A stretch of 64,000 nucleotides of DNA from an uncultured Carboxylicivirga sp. (GTDB lineage: Bacteria > Bacteroidota > Bacteroidia > Bacteroidales > Marinilabiliaceae): assembly GCF_963674565.1 (NCBI RefSeq), contig NZ_OY771430.1, positions 5,146,001-5,210,000 on the forward strand, given 5' to 3'. The notes under the pieces were generated by a model, which worked only from the letters and a program-made list of their open reading frames with translations, was not told the origin of the DNA and searched no databases. Made by a program: the position numbers and the translations under genes. Positions 10,301-17,550 of this stretch are shown here, piece after piece; position 1 is the first letter of the stretch, and each line of letters begins with the position of its first letter.

Positions 10301-11320
10301 TTGGAAGGTGAATTGTGGGAAACGAAAATTGATGTTAGCTCTGGTGAGGAAATATATTCAATTGGTGATTATAATAATTCAGCTTTAAGTTTTGAATTGA
10401 AAATTGTAGGATATTCCGATATGATTCAATATACATCTAATGTTGTGAAAGTTTCTAATCCTAATTTAGGAGAAACAATTGAGAAATATTCTAATAGCTT
10501 TTCGTCCAGAAAATATGATTTTAAAGGTACCTCATTTACAATTACTAAGAATCTATTTGATGATTACGGTATCCATTCTCCACATTCATATGCTGAAAAA
10601 ACCGAATATACATATACACTTAACCATCCAATAAGAGTTTTGGAAGATGCGGATAAAGCAATAATGGAGTTTCGTGATATTGCTTTAGTAGAACCCGGTG
10701 AGCAAGGAACTAAGTACGGAGATGAAGAATTTTGGGATTATGTTATTGTTGAAGCAACGATTGATGGAGCTAATTGGATTCCTTTAATGGATGGTTATGA
10801 TGTAAATTATTCAGCTAAGTGGAAAGATTTTGCCGATAATAATAAGTCTGACAATGAATTTGATTATGAAGGGATTGAAAATGAGCCTAATTCTAAGGAG
10901 TTGTTTGAGAGTCATACCATCCGATTGCATGATACATTTAATGCTGGAGATATAATTCAAATAAGATTTCGCTTACATTCTGATGATGCAGCAGTAGGTT
11001 GGGGATGGGTAATTGATGATGTTGTTATTCAGGAAGAAGGTACAGGAATAGCATCTAGTATAGCTGCAAAAGATGATCTGTTGATTGTTCCAAATCCAGC
11101 TCAGGATTTTATTACTATTAAGTTAAACTCAGAATCTAAAGGAGATGTAACTGTTAATATTTATGATTTATCAGGTAATAATGAACTGAGGAAAGAATTC
11201 CATAAAGATATTGACATGTGGTATCAGGAATTAGATATATCTGCGTTAGAATCTGGTGTTAAAATTCTTAAATTGGCAATAGACGAAGGAGAATTTACCA
11301 GTAAATTTATCAAGAAATAA
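7349..11320 (+). CDS. Large secreted BNR/sortilin-like beta-propeller protein with T9SS sorting domain
   Basis: 1323 residues. An N-terminal signal or anchor segment (about 5-25) is followed by many BNR/Asp-box repeats of the form S-x-D-x-G-x-x-W (SVDGG- and STDGG-type motifs such as KSIDGGLNW, KSNDGGDHW, LSTDGGDNW, RSPDFGQTW, ESTDGGQNW), typical of VPS10/xyloglucanase-like seven-bladed propellers. About 400-590 is an inserted beta-rich domain. About 1050-1230 is a jelly-roll-like domain ending VGWGWVIDDVVI, as in MAM/immune-inhibitor-A C-termini. The last 80 residues (LLIVPNPAQDFITIKL to KFIKK) are a type A T9SS C-terminal signal, so the protein should be exported and anchored or released at the surface. 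No catalytic residues can be named from the sequence, so the substrate is unknown. Confidence 0.85.
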   Translation: MKKNTPFFLIITLFMSACLFFLTGKVENDNSRIPQLITKKQLLAYQNKKIERRNNGYFKQDKPGKYLEYLNFLKSPIGENYSYQFNQNLNELKRAKDRRAFLKSSNVKLNWIERGPGNVGGRTRGFILDPDDDSADTWFAGSVGGGIWKTMDAGNSWECITTDWPNLSIGSLAMAESDHNVIYAGTGEGFGNLDAILGNGIFKSLDKGQTWNLLESTRNNTNFKYINRISVHPTDENTVLVATNNGIYKSIDGGLNWINVFSNNKRIQDLEFNPQNPLQLLATSNGSGIIKSNDGGDHWKLVYTIGEGRIEVSYSVLEPNYIYALSEESNLYLSTDGGDNWELGTTGTKVEFLSAQGWYNNTLVGDPTNKNILWIGGLDVYRVTIGNENSEEGNSVFDINTSGSNIFTYGDIDGQYLMGGLSINDLGYADLNNVEIRFGNSKSQKAHFFTVNSLSDAVVNAENYSYEGYFDVPFEVWDTENNVQLMVSVRDQDENGSFDLSNGSLEQIHIHSMNYNTIESSEISLDGGVENQLAISLFPRVRENVVWNPDNIEDFTISLSKYTLKSRSFSSIKKSDWRTQGTNSYSHADHHNLIITEKAGNPYRIINCNDGGVFISDDKGASWSERVSGYVTTQFYGISRHPNNNIYLGGTQDNGTWISGENSDYLSSWNKVAGGDGFETVWHSIDENKLAISLYYNSIYTTIDGQNFVPSSDIGDTESGNAPFVTQIANCISNPDLLLVGGNSGLWRSPDFGQTWDLIRMPETTWEYGSYSPRMSISPADGQIIWAGTFISQNTGIAVSTDGGLTFSEVNAPLQRSTRLAISNIVAHPTEPQTAFILCASGGVGKIYKTDDLGESWNELTGFGGSSTSSNGFPDVAVYDMIVMPYNPDIIWVGTEIGLFESTDGGQNWLYADNGLPAVCIWDMKIVNQQVIVGTHGRGVWTLDVPEIQPAIKPPYIKQAAKKPNGEIWYKALYSLNLDSVKIYLEGELWETKIDVSSGEEIYSIGDYNNSALSFELKIVGYSDMIQYTSNVVKVSNPNLGETIEKYSNSFSSRKYDFKGTSFTITKNLFDDYGIHSPHSYAEKTEYTYTLNHPIRVLEDADKAIMEFRDIALVEPGEQGTKYGDEEFWDYVIVEATIDGANWIPLMDGYDVNYSAKWKDFADNNKSDNEFDYEGIENEPNSKELFESHTIRLHDTFNAGDIIQIRFRLHSDDAAVGWGWVIDDVVIQEEGTGIASSIAAKDDLLIVPNPAQDFITIKLNSESKGDVTVNIYDLSGNNELRKEFHKDIDMWYQELDISALESGVKILKLAIDEGEFTSKFIKK

Positions 11321-11330
11321 TACAAGGAGT

Positions 11331-11363
11331 AAAAAATAAGGGCTTTTAAAAGCCCTTATTTTT
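11331..11363 (+). terminator. Rho-independent terminator after the BNR protein
   Basis: Perfect inverted repeat AATAAGGGCTTTT / AAAAGCCCTTATT, continuing into a run of T, 11 bases after the stop codon. The flanking A and T runs mean it could work in both directions. Confidence 0.88.
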
Positions 11364-11527
11364 CAAATACTTCTGAAAATTTTGTTTAACCAGTATATTT
11401 ATTCGTAAATCTATACTCTTATTTAGATTTGCTTTCTTAAAACTACATATGACATAGGTAGTCAATGAGATATGGTATTTTAATTTAGAATAAATAATTT
11501 AAAAAGAGATAAAAAGATCTGAAACTA

Positions 11528-11558
11528 TTGCAAGATGTTTATTTTTGAGCTATATTTG
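11528..11558 (+). promoter_or_regulatory. Bacteroidota housekeeping promoter for the ECF sigma gene
   Basis: -33 TTG at 11528-11530, a 20-base spacer, and -7 TATATTTG at 11551-11558. This matches the Bacteroidota consensus (TTG, 19-21 bases, TAnnTTTG) exactly. The ATG is 36 bases further on. Confidence 0.8.
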
Positions 11559-11593
11559 TTCAACAAAACGAACAAAAAATTAAACTCAACAAT

Positions 11594-12094
11594 ATGACCG
11601 CAAAAAAGTTTGATCAGCAATTGCTAAGCTTACAGGATAAATTGCTTTATTTTGCTTTAAGCTTAACTGCGAATGACGAGGATGCTCGTGATTTACTACA
11701 GGAAACAACCTTAAAGGCACTGACCTATCGTAATCAATTTGTAAATAACACCAACTTTAAGGCGTGGGTTTTTACAATTATGAAGAATACATTCATTAAT
11801 AATTATCGTAGAGATCAAAAGACCAGAAATACTTTTGATAGTACAGAGGATGCAATTAGAGTTGCATATAAGCATAATTACGCTTCCGAAACGCCTGAAA
11901 ATGTGTATTCTGTAAATGAAATGTCTTCCAAGGTTGAAAAGTTGGATGATGATTTTAGAATTCCTTTTAAGATGCATACACAAGGTTTCAAATATAAGGA
12001 AATAGCTGAGGAGTTGGATTTACCAATTGGAACTGTGAAAAGCAGAATATTCTTTACCAGAAAGAAACTGCAGGAAATGCTAAAAGATAAATAG
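11594..12094 (+). CDS. ECF-type RNA polymerase sigma factor
   Basis: 166 residues with sigma region 2 (about 10-80; DARDLLQETTLKALTYRNQF, then FKAWVFTIMKNTFINNYRR) and region 4 (about 110-162; FKYKEIAEELDLPIGTVKSR). Region 4 is the helix-turn-helix that reads the -35-like element. No anti-sigma gene lies beside it. Terminators on both sides make it a single-gene unit with its own housekeeping promoter, so it is an orphan ECF factor of the kind common in Bacteroidota. Its regulon cannot be read from this window. Confidence 0.92.
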   Translation: MTAKKFDQQLLSLQDKLLYFALSLTANDEDARDLLQETTLKALTYRNQFVNNTNFKAWVFTIMKNTFINNYRRDQKTRNTFDSTEDAIRVAYKHNYASETPENVYSVNEMSSKVEKLDDDFRIPFKMHTQGFKYKEIAEELDLPIGTVKSRIFFTRKKLQEMLKDK

Positions 12095-12118
12095 ATATTA
12101 ATAAGAATTGTTTTAAGA

Positions 12119-12153
12119 AGCCGATGTTAATTTGTAATTTTCATCGGTTTTTT
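12119..12153 (+). terminator. Rho-independent terminator after the ECF sigma gene
   Basis: Arms CCGATG (12121-12126) and CATCGG (12142-12147), extended by flanking A/T pairs, with a 15-base loop and a T run after the stem. Confidence 0.75.
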
Positions 12154-12182
12154 ATTTAATTTATTTAAGGGTATAAGTGTTT

Positions 12183-12644
12183 ATGAAAGCTGAATCTAAA
12201 GCAAAACGCTACGAAAGAATATATGAACAAGTAAAAGGATTAATTGAAGCAACAACTTATCCAATATCACGGATGGCGACAATTAATGCACTTTTGCACC
12301 ACAAATTTAGTTATTATTACTGGACCGGCTTTTATGAACTGGTAAACGGAGATCTGGTGGTAAGTGCATACCAGGGACCTGTTGCATGTTTGAAATTGAA
12401 AAAGGATACAGGAGTTTGTTGGGCAGGGATTAATTCAAAGGAAACGGTTATTGTAGAAAATGTCCACGAATTTCCTGGTCATATTGCCTGTTCTTCTGCC
12501 AGTAATTCAGAAATTGTAGTTCCCGTAAAGAACGCAAATGGTGAAACTGTTGCAGTTCTGGATGTAGACAGTAAGGAGTATGCAGCTTTTGATGATGCAG
12601 ATAAAGTGGGTCTTGAAAAACTGGTTTCATTAATCTATAGTTAA
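12183..12644 (+). CDS. msrC: Free methionine-(R)-sulfoxide reductase (GAF-domain fRMsr)
   Basis: 153 residues from the ATG at 12183; a GTG six bases upstream is in frame but less likely. The whole protein is one GAF domain. It has the three cysteines of the fRMsr family at Cys69, Cys79 and Cys103, in ACLKLKKDTGVCWAG and FPGHIACSSASNSEIVVPV. The family reduces free methionine-R-sulfoxide through Cys disulfide exchange with thioredoxin. The stop overlaps the start of the next gene by one base (TAATG), so it is translationally coupled to the folM-like gene. Confidence 0.88.
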   Translation: MKAESKAKRYERIYEQVKGLIEATTYPISRMATINALLHHKFSYYYWTGFYELVNGDLVVSAYQGPVACLKLKKDTGVCWAGINSKETVIVENVHEFPGHIACSSASNSEIVVPVKNANGETVAVLDVDSKEYAAFDDADKVGLEKLVSLIYS

Positions 12645-13363
12645 TGGTAAAAACAGCTTTAATAACAGGTGGAGCGAAAAGGCTTGGAAAAAGCATGGCT
12701 GAATTTCTTGCTGCTAAAGGTTGGAATGTTATTATTCATGCTAATAATAGTATTGATGTAGCACAACAATTGGCTCTTGATCTTCATACTAAATATCCAA
12801 AACAGAAATTTAAAGCTGAAAAATTTAATTTGTCAGATTGGAAAAATGCAACAGTATTTATTGATGATATATTAATAAATCATTCGCAAATTGATTTGCT
12901 GATTAATAATGCAAGCAAATACTCTCCGGGTAAACTGATAGAGACAAACAAGGAATTGTTGGAAGAAATGATGGCGATACATTATTATTCTCCATTATTG
13001 TTGTCGAAGCAGTTGGCGGTAAATACGAAGTCCTTCTCAATAGTGAATATTTTGGATTCTGCTATTGTTAATAATCAAACTGATCACAGTATTTATTTAA
13101 TGGCAAAAAAGAGCCTGGCTGAATTTACAAAGATGGCTGCCGTTGAATGGGCTCCCAATATCAGAGTTAATGCAATTGCGCCAGGACCAGTCTTACCCGT
13201 TGAAGGTAAAAGTCAGGAAGTATTTAATAAAGTTGTAAAGAAAACACCTTTGCAAACAAAGGTTGATTTGAATTCAATTCTATCGACTTTGCATTTTCTG
13301 ATTGAGAATCATAATGTAACAGGGCAGATAATGTTTTGTGATTCCGGACAACATTTAATCTAG
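12644..13363 (+). CDS. folM: FolM/pteridine-reductase-like short-chain dehydrogenase
   Basis: 239 residues of the SDR fold. The nucleotide-binding loop is TGGAKRLG (8-15), the form typical of pteridine reductases. The catalytic set is Asp138 (NILDSA), Tyr151 and Lys155 (YLMAK). Ordinary SDRs have Ser where this protein has Asp138; PTR1 and FolM use Asp-Tyr-Lys. FolM reduces dihydromonapterin to tetrahydromonapterin with NADPH. The folX-like gene follows 38 bases downstream, which fits that pathway. A general SDR role cannot be excluded, but the active site plus context favour a pterin substrate. Confidence 0.75.
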   Translation: MVKTALITGGAKRLGKSMAEFLAAKGWNVIIHANNSIDVAQQLALDLHTKYPKQKFKAEKFNLSDWKNATVFIDDILINHSQIDLLINNASKYSPGKLIETNKELLEEMMAIHYYSPLLLSKQLAVNTKSFSIVNILDSAIVNNQTDHSIYLMAKKSLAEFTKMAAVEWAPNIRVNAIAPGPVLPVEGKSQEVFNKVVKKTPLQTKVDLNSILSTLHFLIENHNVTGQIMFCDSGQHLI

Positions 13364-13401
13364 TTTTTGTATTTTAGATATAAGAACGATAATAAAAACC
13401 T

Positions 13402-13752
13402 ATGGGTACACTCAAAATAAAAAACTTATTATTAAGAACATGTGTTGGTTTTAACCCGCATGAGATCGGTAAACGTCAGGATATAAATATCAATATTATA
13501 ATAAAATACAATACTACAACCGAAGAACAATCGGATGATCCTAAAGATGCGCTTGACTATCGCGCACTAACTAAAGAAATCATTTCTAAAGTTGAAAACA
13601 CCCAATTCAATTTAATAGAAGCATTAGGGCGTTTGGTTTTAGATAGTATTATGGCAAACGAAAGAGTTGAATTTGCTGAAGTTGAAATTGATAAACTACA
13701 TGCTCTCCGATTTTCAGAAAGTGTTTCTATTACTTTATCTCAATCCAGGTAA
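13402..13752 (+). CDS. folX: FolX-like dihydroneopterin triphosphate 2'-epimerase (FolB/FolX fold)
   Basis: 116 residues of the tunnelling-fold pterin family. The sequence resembles E. coli FolX more than FolB along its whole length: IKNLLLRT near the start, GKRQDININIIIKY, DALDYRALTKEI, and EVEIDKLHALRFSESVSITL at the end. FolX epimerises 7,8-dihydroneopterin triphosphate to dihydromonapterin triphosphate; FolB makes 6-hydroxymethyl-dihydropterin for folate. FolX is favoured from recalled family sequence and from the neighbouring folM-like gene. The alternative is a second FolB. The stop abuts the next ATG with no gap. Confidence 0.75.
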   Translation: MGTLKIKNLLLRTCVGFNPHEIGKRQDININIIIKYNTTTEEQSDDPKDALDYRALTKEIISKVENTQFNLIEALGRLVLDSIMANERVEFAEVEIDKLHALRFSESVSITLSQSR

Positions 13753-14127
13753 ATGGTGCATACTGCAATTATAGGATTAGGTTCAAATATTAATCCGAAT
13801 GAAAATATTCATCGGGCTTTGGAATTTCTAAAGCGAATTGCAGATGTTAAGAAAATATCTAAAATAGTAATTACCAAACCTATTGGTATAACTGATCAGC
13901 CTGATTTTCACAATGGTGCAGTATTAATCAACACCATACATGAAGAAGATATGTTAAAACTTCAGCTAAAAGCAATTGAAGATCAACTTGGACGTGATCG
14001 TTCACGACCTAAATTTGGGCCAAGAGAAATTGATCTGGACATAGTTGTTTTTGATAATATGGTTGTTGACGAAGATTATCATCAACGTGATTTTCTACAA
14101 GAAGTTGTTGATAGTATCTGGTTATAG
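13753..14127 (+). CDS. folK: Short HPPK (FolK-like) pterin pyrophosphokinase
   Basis: 124 residues with the HPPK core: IGLGSNINPNENI near the start, PIGITDQPDFHNGAVLI in the middle, and GRDRSRPKFGPREIDLDIVV (about 80-99), which carries the ATP- and Mg-binding residues. Typical FolK is about 155-170 residues with a C-terminal HP-x-x-x-x-R-x-F-V-L block. Here that block is replaced by DEDYHQRDFLQEVVDSIWL and the protein stops early. A second, decayed copy of the same tail lies at 19412-19492. The gene starts immediately after folX. It may be a specialised paralogue rather than the housekeeping FolK. Confidence 0.78.
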   Translation: MVHTAIIGLGSNINPNENIHRALEFLKRIADVKKISKIVITKPIGITDQPDFHNGAVLINTIHEEDMLKLQLKAIEDQLGRDRSRPKFGPREIDLDIVVFDNMVVDEDYHQRDFLQEVVDSIWL

Positions 14128-14324
14128 AAAAAGATTGACTGACTATATTAATATTAAAATAATTATTTGCGTCGATGCTCGTATTTCAAATTATTACAAT
14201 ATATCGAGAATTAATTAGAACCTTTTATAATAAATAATGGTTATATTACACATTAATTTATGTGTATAAGTATTTATGATAAGATTTTGTTGATTTTGTT
14301 ATATATTCTAATATCTTTATACTC

Positions 14325-14378
14325 TAAGTTTGTGTATATTTTAATTTAGTCCTATTTATTAATTAAAACCTTTCATCT
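14325..14378 (+). promoter_or_regulatory. Putative -7 element and conserved leader of SusC gene 2
   Basis: TAAGTTTG at 14325-14332 matches TAnnTTTG, but no TTG sits at the right distance upstream (the nearest is 26 bases away), so the -33 is unassigned. Bases 14349-14378 are the 30-base leader shared at 27 positions with the leader at 1052-1081. Confidence 0.45.
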
Positions 14379-17300
14379 ATGAAGAAAGTTCTACTTGTAC
14401 TTTCGTTATTGGTTATTGTTGGTTTGCAGGCATTAATTGCCCAGACTACAGATATAACCGGAGTTGTAACTGATGAAGCAGACGGTAGTGCTATACCGGG
14501 TGTATCAGTTTTTGTTAAAGGAACTACTATTGGAACCGTTACCAGGGTAGACGGTAGTTATAGTTTGTCAGTTCCAAATGATGCCACTACTTTAGTGTTT
14601 TCTTTTGTTGGAATGAAAACTCAGGAAATCCTGATTGAAGGCCGTTCTGTAATAAAAGTAGTAATGGTTTCCGATGCTTTAGGTGTTGAAGAAGTTTTGG
14701 TTATTGCTTATGGAACAGCGAAAAAAGAATCTTTAACCGGTTCTGCAGCTGTGATTGGGGAAAAGCAAATTGAATCCCGTTCTTTTTCTTCAGTTGCACA
14801 GGTTCTTACAGGATCAACAACAGGTCTTCAAACTACAGCTGGATCAGGTCAACCTGGTAGCTCACCTGATATTCGTATTCGTGGTATTGGAACACTTAAT
14901 ACTTCAGCTGATCCACTTATTATTTTAGACGGGATTGAGTACTCTGGTAGTCTTGCCAGTATTAATCCTGGAGACATTTCTTCTATGACTGTATTGAAGG
15001 ATGCTTCATCAACGGCTCTTTATGGTTCTCGTGCTGCAAATGGTGTAATAATTATAACCACCAAAAAGGGAAACAAGGGTGATGAAAATATGAAAGTCAA
15101 CATAAAAGCTCAGGCTGGTTTGATTAATCATGCCCTTCCTTACTACGAATCAGTAAATGCAAAAGATTATTATGAATTGCAGGCTGAAGCATTTGCACAA
15201 GCCAGATTTCAGGCAGGTACGGCAAGCACAATAGAAGAATCAAGAGGCTATGCATATGAAAATATTTATTCTCAGTTGAGATATAATCCTTTTGTTGGAG
15301 TTGCCAATGATGCTATTTTAGGTTCAGATGGTAAAATCAATCCGAATGCTACTGTTGGGCTGCCAGATCTTGATTGGTATGATGCTGCTAAACAACAAGG
15401 GTACAGACAAAATTATGATCTTAGTCTGAGTGGAGGTAGTAAGAAAACAAGTTATTTTTATTCCATCGGGTATTTGGACGAAAGAGGTTATGTAATCAAA
15501 TCTGATTATGAGCGTTTTACTACGCGTTTAAATATCGACTTTGATGCTAAAGATTGGTTACAATTAGGTACCAGTTTAAATGCCACACTTGTTAATAGTA
15601 ATATCGGATCATCAAATTCTGCTACTTACTCCAATCCATGGAGAAATGCCAGAATGACGGCACCTATTTATCCAGTTTATTTGGTTGATCAGACTACTGG
15701 AGAGTATATCCTTGACGGAGCTGGGGAAAAACAATACGATGATGGATCAGAGTATTCAAGACCAATTAACCAGGGACGAAATGCGATTGCTGAATTAAAC
15801 TGGAATAGTGATGATTTCAAAAGAAATGAATTTGGTAACAGATCTTATGCGAAAATTACTTTCATGCCAGGTTTGACTGCAACTATTAATGCTGGTGTTG
15901 ATATTCAGAACTATCAATATAAAGGTTTTGAGAATGAGAAAATAGGAGACGGTGCGCCAACTGGTCGAATGGATGAAACTCGTTACACCAGAACTGTAAT
16001 TAACTTCAACCAACTTCTTAATTATGAAAAATCGATCAATGATGTTCATAATTTCTCAGTACTTGTTGGTCATGAATCATTTTCAAGAAAATATACTTAC
16101 CAAAGAGGATTTAAGAACCAATTTATTGTTAGTGGTATTTATGAGTTGAATAATTTTGTAAATACTTCAACTAATACAAGTTATACAACAGATAAAACTT
16201 TAGAGGGTTATCTTTCCAGAGTAAAGTATAACTATGATAATAAATACTATATTGAAGGTTCTTTCCGTCGTGATGGTTCTTCAGCTTTCCATAAAGATGT
16301 ACGTTGGGGTAATTTCTACTCGGTTGGAGGTAGCTGGAGGATTGATCAGGAACAATTCATGAATTCAGTGGATTGGGTGAATAGTCTGAAAATTAGGGCG
16401 TCTTACGGTGAAGTTGGAAACGACGATACAGGAGACTACGGTTATCAGGCTCTTTATGAAACCTTCCCTAATGCAGAGAACCCGGGTATAAAATGGAGTA
16501 CGGTTGGAAATACAGCCTTAACTTGGGAGGTAAATAAGACCTTTGATATTGCTACGGATTTTGCATTGTTTAATAGAGTAAATGGTACGGTTGAATGGTA
16601 TAATCGTAAATCAGATGACCTACTATACAGTATGCCTTTGGCTTCTTCCATGGGATTGCTTGAGCAGCCTCGTAACATTGCAGCCATGGTGAATAGTGGT
16701 TTAGAAATTACGTTGGAAGGTGATATTTTTAGAAACTCAGATTTTACATGGAACCTTAGCCTGATGGGTTCAACTATAAAAAATGAAATAACTTCAATAC
16801 CTGACCCTTTTGTTGATGATTATAATCATAGATGGTCAGAAGGTCATTCTATCTATGATTTTTGGTTAAGAAAATATTATGATGTAGATCCTGAAGATGG
16901 TGCAACCAGATTTCACGTTTGGGAGGATGTAGCTAATGAAGATGGAGTTGTAACAGGAACACAACTATCATATGATGAGAACGGTGATCCTGTGCTGACT
17001 AAAGATATGAATGAAGCCGGGTATGGTTATGTAGGAGCAACGGCATTTCCTAAATTACAAGGTTCAATAGGAAATAACTTTAGATTTAAAGGTTTTAATT
17101 TGAATGTGTTATTAACATACTCATTGGGTGGTAAAATGTTGGATGGTATTTATCAGGGTATGCTTATTGCAACAGCAGGTGAATCTTTACATCCTGATGT
17201 AAAAAATTCATGGATGAATCCGGGAGATGTAACTGATTTTCCAAGATTACAATATTCAAACTCGCATTTGTATGCAACATCTGATTACTTCTTGATCTCT

Positions 17301-17528
17301 TCTGATTATTTAAATATTAGAAACGTAACATTAAGTTATGACTTTTCTAAACAACTTTTAAATAATTGGGGCATAGGGCAATTAAGTGTGTTTTTAACCG
17401 GTGAGAATTTACACTTGTTCACTGCCAGAAAAGGAATGAACCCAACCTTCAATTTTGAAGGATCGCAGGATGAGTTTGCTTATAGCCCAAGCAGATCTTT
17501 CATTTTAGGTTTTAATTTGCAGTTTTAA
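14379..17528 (+). CDS. SusC/RagA-type TonB-dependent outer-membrane receptor (locus 2)
   Basis: 1049 residues. A signal peptide ends at ALIAQ; the carboxypeptidase-regulatory-like domain is at about 24-105 (ITGVVTDEADGSAIPGVSV) and the TonB plug at about 115-230 (IRIRGIGTLNTSADPLIILD, then SMTVLKDASSTALYGSRAAN). The barrel ends in FILGFNLQF with a terminal Phe. The N-terminal 95 residues and the 5' leader closely match the susC at 1082, but the plug and barrel have diverged, so the two receptors probably take different ligands. Its susD starts 22 bases downstream. No enzyme or regulator gene belonging to a polysaccharide-utilisation locus is adjacent. Confidence 0.95.
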   Translation: MKKVLLVLSLLVIVGLQALIAQTTDITGVVTDEADGSAIPGVSVFVKGTTIGTVTRVDGSYSLSVPNDATTLVFSFVGMKTQEILIEGRSVIKVVMVSDALGVEEVLVIAYGTAKKESLTGSAAVIGEKQIESRSFSSVAQVLTGSTTGLQTTAGSGQPGSSPDIRIRGIGTLNTSADPLIILDGIEYSGSLASINPGDISSMTVLKDASSTALYGSRAANGVIIITTKKGNKGDENMKVNIKAQAGLINHALPYYESVNAKDYYELQAEAFAQARFQAGTASTIEESRGYAYENIYSQLRYNPFVGVANDAILGSDGKINPNATVGLPDLDWYDAAKQQGYRQNYDLSLSGGSKKTSYFYSIGYLDERGYVIKSDYERFTTRLNIDFDAKDWLQLGTSLNATLVNSNIGSSNSATYSNPWRNARMTAPIYPVYLVDQTTGEYILDGAGEKQYDDGSEYSRPINQGRNAIAELNWNSDDFKRNEFGNRSYAKITFMPGLTATINAGVDIQNYQYKGFENEKIGDGAPTGRMDETRYTRTVINFNQLLNYEKSINDVHNFSVLVGHESFSRKYTYQRGFKNQFIVSGIYELNNFVNTSTNTSYTTDKTLEGYLSRVKYNYDNKYYIEGSFRRDGSSAFHKDVRWGNFYSVGGSWRIDQEQFMNSVDWVNSLKIRASYGEVGNDDTGDYGYQALYETFPNAENPGIKWSTVGNTALTWEVNKTFDIATDFALFNRVNGTVEWYNRKSDDLLYSMPLASSMGLLEQPRNIAAMVNSGLEITLEGDIFRNSDFTWNLSLMGSTIKNEITSIPDPFVDDYNHRWSEGHSIYDFWLRKYYDVDPEDGATRFHVWEDVANEDGVVTGTQLSYDENGDPVLTKDMNEAGYGYVGATAFPKLQGSIGNNFRFKGFNLNVLLTYSLGGKMLDGIYQGMLIATAGESLHPDVKNSWMNPGDVTDFPRLQYSNSHLYATSDYFLISSDYLNIRNVTLSYDFSKQLLNNWGIGQLSVFLTGENLHLFTARKGMNPTFNFEGSQDEFAYSPSRSFILGFNLQF

Positions 17529-17550
17529 TCATTAGAAAAAGAATACTACA

